From NCBI GenBank assembly GCA_945910005.1, contig OX246741.1, positions 12,312,390 through 12,376,389 of the forward strand: a stretch of 64,000 nt of DNA. The letters are read 5' to 3'. The translations under genes were made by a program, and so were the position numbers. The notes under the pieces were generated by a model that worked only from the letters and a program-made list of their open reading frames with translations, ran no database searches and had not been told where the DNA came from. This stretch comes from Isoperla grammatica (Eukaryota > Arthropoda > Insecta > Plecoptera > Perlodidae). Of the stretch, positions 36,150-64,000 are shown one piece after another (position 1 is the stretch's first letter; each line of letters opens with the position of its first letter).

Positions 36150-38817
36150 ATGTCAAAGAGACCAGATATTATTTCTGGCGAGGCTTCAGAATCAGGTAGC
36201 GAAGAAGAAATTAATTACCCTGCTGTAAGTTATTAACATATGTTTTTATAGGCAAACGCAAACTACTTTTATTATGGGAAATTGTAACCTCTTATTGAGG
36301 CAGATAGGCCTAGGCAGGTGTGGGCCACACCAATACAATACTATACAATACCTCCTGGATGGGGGATGGATAAATTTAAAAGAAATTATAAGTAGGCCTA
36401 GGCTATACTCGTCTGCAGCATAGTTGTTGTTATCTCATAACTCGCTGTTGGTCTCCTTGGACCGGTGGCAGGCGATATTTTCTCTCTCCATCTTCCTCCT
36501 GTTCCTTTTCCTTTCACCATCCTCATTTGGCATGAGTTTCCAGTGATCCCCAAACCTCTGATCCTTTTCTTTCCCACCTGATCCTCATCTAATCCATCCA
36601 GTCTACTGTTGTCCTGCCCAGGAATGAGAACTTTCTTACGTCCGTTCTCCAGCACTTCATTTCAAGGTAAACATCAAGTTTAACAACCCCCTTTTCTAGC
36701 CCTTCTTGCATTTCTTGCTACCCTTTACATTTTCTTCAACCTATCCCTCCTCTTTCTGTCCTCCATCTTCTCTCATCCCAGCTCCTTAACCATTTCCCTT
36801 ATGCTCTCATACTCCTAGCTGCCTGGTCATGCCCGGTTTTATCTCCGTCCATTTCTTCTCCCTTCTTAATACCCTCCTTGCCAATCTTTTCTGAACGTCC
36901 TCTATTGTATTCTTATCTTTCAGTCCATACGGATCCTACACTGCCATTGCACAATCCAGCCCTGGCCTCACCAATGCCTTATAAGCCTGCTACCTTCCCG
37001 CCCCTCTTAGAATTCTCATCACGAAGTTTTGGTTTCTCGTCTCTTCCTATGATACAGACGAAACAATTCCAAATAAAGACACATTAGTGTCAAAGATTCG
37101 AGGGTTTCAAGTGATTCCAACCCATATTCTGGTGTTTTATTACGAGGTTTAGCTGTTGACAAATCTGCGACCTTGCATCTTCATTCGTTTCATTTCATTT
37201 CATCGAATGAAGGGCTATGCAGGACTTGAAACAGCTTAGTTCAAAGAATAATCATGTACAATTACAGAAATGATAAAATACCTGCAGCAAGGGTGGCAAC
37301 ATGGTAGATCGGCAGCAGGCAATCAGCGTTATTAGCAGTCTTTGTGGCATTTGTGGCACCAACGTAACTGCCACTTGCCTCGGTCTAATGCTGCAGATGA
37401 GCATATTTGGCACGACATAGAGGTTTCGAAGTCGGGACCCTGATCTGGATGGTTAGAACCCCATAGGACTCTTGATAGGCAATTAGCAACTGTTAGCCCA
37501 GTCAACTTTATAATAAATTAATAGTGATGTCATAAAAATTGTGATTTTGACATCTGTTGATTCATAAACTAGTATTTAAAAATGTTTTGGTTGGATGGGC
37601 ATCTGAAAAAAGAATGGGGGGGGGGGGGGGTGGTTTTAATAATTCATTCAAATCTAACCCTAAATGATGAAGTGTAAATTACCCTTTTATTCATCACAGC
37701 TCTATATATCTTAACAAGAAAATATAAGAAATTGAGACTAGAGAAAAGAACAATTTTGGCAAAACCACATGAGACTAGGCTCTATGTATTACTACAGCAT
37801 CATGGCTCGTCACGAAGAGGATAGGTGGAAACTATGTAGTAAAGTAAGAGCAAGCATGGGAGGTGCAATGTTGTAGCACATAAATTTAAAAGAAAAGTAT
37901 TTAAAAAATAGCATGTTTTTGTGTCTTCTTTGAAGCTGGAGGGAGTACAAGGGATCATAACAGATTTTTAGGGGGGGGGGGATAATTTATACACAATTAG
38001 TTTATGGGTTTAAATGTTTTTAAATTTTTAAATGTTCTGTTTTTTACCATCCCTAGTGGAGTTAACCTGCCACTGCGATTGGAGACAACATTCAAAATAA
38101 GAATATACTGTACTGTATCTGATTATGATTTGTTACCTACACACAGCTTTAAGCCTTTAACATAGAAATTAGGAAGTTAACTACCAGTTGGAATGAGTTA
38201 AAAGGATTCTGTATTTTCCTGTGCTGGTAGTATAGTTTCATATAGGCAATGGCCTATTGTTCATTTTAAAATGTTGTACCGGTACTGTAGCCCATTCATT
38301 ATTAAACTGTACCAATATATGCATGCACCTAGTTGTACTTAAAAAGTTGCTATTTATTTTACAGACTGGTAACTTTGTAATTTCCCCCGAGAAATTGAGA
38401 AGTCCTAGTGCGCCTCGTGGAATTGTTGTCGCAGGAGAGGCGCCAGAATCCGACGAAGACGAGTCTGATGTCAATAGTGGCAGTATTTCTTCGGTGCGCT
38501 CGGACAACAAGCAAAATGTGTCGGAAAAAGCAAGCAAACACAAACACGAGCTACAGCATAAATCGTTACTGCACAGGAAACTACACGAGCGAAACGTGTG
38601 GCTGAGAAAAGATGTCACGGAAATCGTCCAGCAAACAATCGTTACGGCTGGTCAGAGATTGAATACGACCAATCAGCAACTCTTGCGTTCTCAAGTTCAA
38701 CTCCAAGAAGCAGTTACCGCCTTGCATGCACTCTACAATAATTCAACCCAACTAAATAATAAACTTGCGGCTGCCACGTCGGCGTCTTTCATTCCTCAAA
38801 TAAAAATTCCAGACTAG
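36150..38817 (+). CDS. BLOC1S3: BLOC-1 subunit 3 (BLOS3)
   Basis: Two exons join in phase 0: 36150-36224 and 38365-38817, giving 175 residues. The acidic N-terminal half contains two copies of a GEA-x-E-S motif: GEASESGSEEE in exon 1 and VAGEAPESDEDES in exon 2. Human BLOC1S3 has the same double motif (GEATETDSE and VAGEAAETDSE). The C-terminal half is a predicted coiled coil with RLNTTNQQLLRSQVQLQEAV. BLOC-1 sorts cargo from endosomes to lysosome-related organelles such as pigment granules. ATTAAA at 38828-38833 may be its poly(A) signal. The gene is head to head with the SLC31-like gene and convergent with ANKRD26. Confidence 0.85.
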
Positions 38818-38833
38818 TTTTCTGAACATTAAA

Positions 38834-41800
38834 GTAATCTTTATTGATGACAATTTCATGATAAATATCATAATATTGAACTGCGGGGTCACATACAGTA
38901 AATAAATCTATCTAGGCCATAGAAAATAATTAGTTTCCATTTTATGACTACAAATTTTAGTAACTTATTTACTACTGCTACAAGAGCAGTGTGTATAGGC
39001 AAATGCAGATGTCAGGGCAAACACTTCATCACAGTAACATTACACTACCTTATTTTATATTTTGGCATTTGACCGAAGACACTGCTTCAAATCCTCATAC
39101 AACTGCAAATGCCCATACAATATTAGAATTGACTAGGGTACAATTTTCATTTTCACCAAGGGTATGCATAAACAATATACATGTACATGTTATATTAAAG
39201 TATGTATATAGGCTATACAGACTTTGTCTTTCATACAAATTGAAATATATACACCTACAATAAAAATGTTTGTACAATTTTACCTATCAATGCAAAATAG
39301 CTAGGCCTATAACATATTTGCTATTACTGTATTACATGTTATATATTTATATATGGTAATAAAAAAATATCATACATTGAGATCATGATTTCTTATATTT
39401 CTACGGAGCATTTACCAGAATAATCTGATCTTAGAATGTCCAACATCATAGTTAACAAGTTTTGTTTTGGCTTAAATAGGAAGAAAACTTCCAAGTTTAT
39501 TTGTTTGTAATAAAGTCAGTAAACTGTGTTTACAATTTACATTCAATAGCTGTTTGGCTGTTTCATATATGTAGGTACCGGTACCTATCATTGAAGATTC
39601 TAGTTAATTAGGTTTATATACCGTTGATTACCTATAAGAAGAATGAAATTGCTATGATAGCAATAAGTAATTTTCCCTAAATGCAGTTAAAACTTAAAAG
39701 TAGACTACTGCATAGGTCTACATGACATACCCTACATTTAAACTTAGGCTGTTCTATCCTTAATAACTTCTTTGAAGAGTATCATAATCTTTACAAATCT
39801 TGTAGGTAGTTAAAAATTACTTTATAAAATACTTAAAGTATATATACGTACATAGGTATATACTACATTTATTTCATATTGATTCTTACCTAATTCTAAA
39901 AACAGTTGGACGTAATAGTATTAACATGACTAGATATGAAATTTATAGTTTTATCCTCGTCACAATCTGACCAGCAATTTCAATTTCCACCCTCGGAACA
40001 AACGAGGGTTGAAAAAATATATAATATATTTCCAAACATGAGGCATACCTTAATTGCTGTTTATCCTTGATGCATCATTCATAATACAGTATGTGTATCA
40101 AGTGTGAACATCATGAAAGTGTAGTCCATTATTAACCATTCCTACTCACCACAGTAAAAATTCCAACTGCAAATTAGTTCTTTGGAAACCCCAAATAGGC
40201 TACTTCTATAATAGTTTACAATTTGATCTAGATTATTATTTTAAATTCCAATTACAGTATACTTAAGACCGGCTTTCACATGGTCACTCTCACTCATTTC
40301 ATCGGGTTTTGCAATATGGCAGCAACCAACAGGCATTACTTTCTGAAGGTGCCACAAACAAGATGTTAGTAAAGAAGAAACAAGTACAGTAGCATGGCCA
40401 ATGCCAAACAGCTAGGTACCCAATCCCTCTGTTGTATATATAGGCTACATACTTTTTATTTTCAGCAAACAATTTGTGTATGTTATAATTATTTCTACAA
40501 CACATCTGATCGTTCCAACCCAAAGCCTTGAAAACATTGAGAGAGTAAGCAACATGACACACAAAGTCTGAGGCAGAGAGAAAGAGAGAGAGAACTTGTG
40601 CTAGCAACATAGCCAACATTACCATCAATTGGCTCAGTACAAACATACCGCATACATTAACTGCGAGTCACTAATTTTTTCGTGCTATTGGATATAGGTT
40701 CCATTCATTGTCGAGAGTCTCAAAATTGAAAGTAAAGCATCTAATGTGCGTACATGTATGGCACTCGGTATTAAGACTTCTTTGCACATTAAATAGTTAT
40801 GTAAATTTCAGCACAAGCATGTAATTTAAGTCTGTAGATATTTCTTATGTTTATCACTTACTATGGGGATCTTGTTACAGTACAGTACACCTATAAAGAT
40901 ATGCAACCTTGCTGCTGGGTATGTCTTAATGTCCCCCTTCACAACCAACAGTCATTTCATTTCTTGAATTTGTTTTTTTAGTTTGAATTTGTAGTAACAA
41001 TTTTTGTACACTCCAAATTTTATAACAAACGTGCAAGCAGGGGCGGATTTAAAGGGCGACTAGGTCGGCGAATGCCGACCGGGCCCCCATTGAAAATCGA
41101 GTGTACCGGTATCATATCCACTCGTAAAAGTGAGTCTATTATACACACACACACTACCACTACTACTCACAGTTCACGCGTGCGGCATAGATTGGCGCAG
41201 GGTCTTATACCAGTCATGGGCAAGGAGTTATAGTGCATCGTTAACTAATACGTCACTGTTATCTACGATAAAAATGAGCTTAGAAAGTGTTTTAGGCTAT
41301 TAAACTTTAATGCAGTACCAAAATTTTGTTTTGCCTTTGGCTAAATTGCCTCCGGCGGCTGGGGCTTTGCCCCAGACCCCTGCTACACCGCACTATCTCG
41401 TCTTCACGCCATTCAAATCTACAACGATGCCGACCGAGCTTTTTTCCTTAAATCCGCCCTTGCAAGGTAACCTTTGGGAATCATGACTATAGAGCACTCA
41501 AAATAGACTAGATGCATTCTGGTGGCAAGAAAATAAACTTCTATTAGGAGTGGTATAGCTGTCAATTTTAATTGTTGTCTTATTGTTATTATACATCAAT
41601 GGCGCTGAAACGAGGTTGCTTAGCAGCGCTATCTATGTTAGTTTTGAGTCCTCTATAGCATCTCATAATTGTAACAACAAGAGTCTGATTGTCAATCCAT
41701 TTCATCTGATTTCTTTTATATAATAATTATGATTTTTACTTTTTAATGAAGGTATAATGCCAAGAATACAGTAGGCTTGGTTTAATTTCTACTTCACTTA

Positions 41801-42951
41801 TCAATGTATTCTTGTTTGAAGGGCACACAACATCGAGATTATTAGTGCCCATTATTCCTCCACAACTTTAAAAGAAGATATAACAGTTTGCTGTTGAAAA
41901 TACTGCATTTCATTGAAAAACACCATCCCAACAAGATTGAAAGTATCTAACCTAACTTCTATGGACCTGTTAATGCCCTACTAAGTTCGCTGTCATTTAC
42001 AGCCATAAGAATTCGGATATGAGTTAATTTCTTATGCTGCTATCTATGCCAATATCTTGAGCTTTTATTTTTAAATTGTGATTTTAATTTATAACAATGA
42101 CCAGCATTGCTGTGACAATAGTTTATTATTTACACTGTGGTTATAAATCTGTAGAATTACATTTCTCTTTCAATCTTTATAGAAAGTAGCCTAGAATGAG
42201 AAGGTAATATTTTGGTATCAAAGTTTTCCATTTAATAGTACAGTATCTAACGACTTTTTCAACACTACATTTTCAAATTCAATATTAGAACATTACGCAT
42301 AGTACAAGAACCAAAACTCATACTAACTATTTAGTTCAAACTGATCTGTATAAGTAATCAAGTTTGCATAAATGGAATATTGTACATTATCTTGGATGTA
42401 CAATAACAAACAATACTATGTAGGTGCTTAAGCTAACGTATTTGATTGATGAATGATATTGCACGATGATTACCAAGTGCCAATTGGGTGTAATGTTACA
42501 CGTTTCACAACAAATCCAGATGATATACTGGGTGATGAACATAAAAAACGTGGAATAACATCCTCTAAGCAGGATTCAAACCTGGAATGGATTGTTATTA
42601 AAAGTTGAAATGCTCTGATTAACTGTCGGCACATCACGAGTACGTAATCCACTACAGTTACTACTCTAGTTAAAAGAGCATACATACATACATATAGCGT
42701 GAACTTTGGCAGGCAGCTTCACAGAGGCAAGCCTGACCCATCATGTCATTGTTTGCACAAAATATAGGCCTACTATATAAAATACTTTCTCCTGAATACT
42801 TTCAACTTTGGCTTGCACAATATTATTAATTCTAAGATACTGAATATGTATAGCCTATTCTGTGCACAAGATTCTAGACTAGACATTTTTAGGTACCGTT
42901 CCACATTTCAAACAACAACCATTGCACCCGATAAAAAGGTTTAGACCATAT
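38834..42951. other. Intergenic region between BLOC1S3 and ANKRD26
   Basis: No gene is supported on either strand. It is AT-rich with one DNA-element-like segment (41037-41464). A diverged tRNA-like segment with GGTTTGAATCC on the minus strand lies near 42555-42660. The longest open frame (40299-40646, -) has no family motif. Confidence 0.6.
41037..41464. mobile_element. DNA transposon-like element with GGGGCGGATTTAA ends
   Basis: The ends are CAGGGGCGGATTTAA and TTAAATCCGCCCTTG, nearly perfect inverted repeats of hAT-like style. The interior includes GGGGCTTTGCCCCAGACCCC. I could not find a clean target duplication, so the class is tentative. Confidence 0.55.

Positions 42952-64000
<21,049 letters not shown>

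Noticed and set aside
40299..40646. 115-codon minus-strand frame with hydrophobic start
   Set aside because: Apparent membrane segments come from T-rich DNA. No family resemblance and no splice signals.

Overview
This is a window of an invertebrate animal nuclear genome. The genes have short exons, long AT-rich introns and GT-AG splice sites. Introns are full of the GGCCTAGGCC-type words common in marine deuterostomes, so an echinoderm or close relative is my best guess. That placement is an inference from base composition and protein similarity, not a proof. All exon models below were assembled by hand from splice sites and reading phase.

Layout, left to right. (1) 1-6790: a complete annexin gene (+), with two tandem alternative last exons. 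(2) 6790-9348: no gene seen. (3) 9349-20693: a complete eight-exon MFSD8/CLN7 lysosomal transporter gene (-). Its introns hold a 5'-truncated LINE with an 11-bp target duplication, SINE-like copies, an hAT element, a 9-bp-TSD element and foldback MITEs. (4) 20694-32793: a gene-poor repeat desert with hAT elements, tRNA-like composite repeats, microsatellites and one exon-like orphan fragment. (5) 32794-35748: an SLC31-type copper transporter (-). It lies head to head with (6) 36150-38817, a two-exon BLOC1S3 gene (+). (7) 38834-42951: no gene seen apart from repeats. (8) 42952-64000: the 3' part of a large ANKRD26-like coiled-coil gene (-) that continues beyond the right edge. (9) 56362-61423: nested on the + strand inside an 8.2-kb ANKRD26 intron, a seven-exon gene joining a CFAP97/Hemingway-like region to a cyclophilin domain with a degenerate active site.

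Shared themes: MFSD8, SLC31 and BLOC1S3 belong to lysosomal, copper-handling and endosomal sorting biology. ANKRD26 is a centriole distal-appendage protein in vertebrates, and CFAP97-family proteins are ciliary, so the nested pair may share a cilium/centriole role (inference).

Most unusual observations: the CFAP97-cyclophilin fusion and its nesting; five hAT-like elements, each with an exact 8-bp target duplication but each built from a different short palindromic word; the annexin terminal-exon duplication; and a duplicated 20-nt microexon in ANKRD26.
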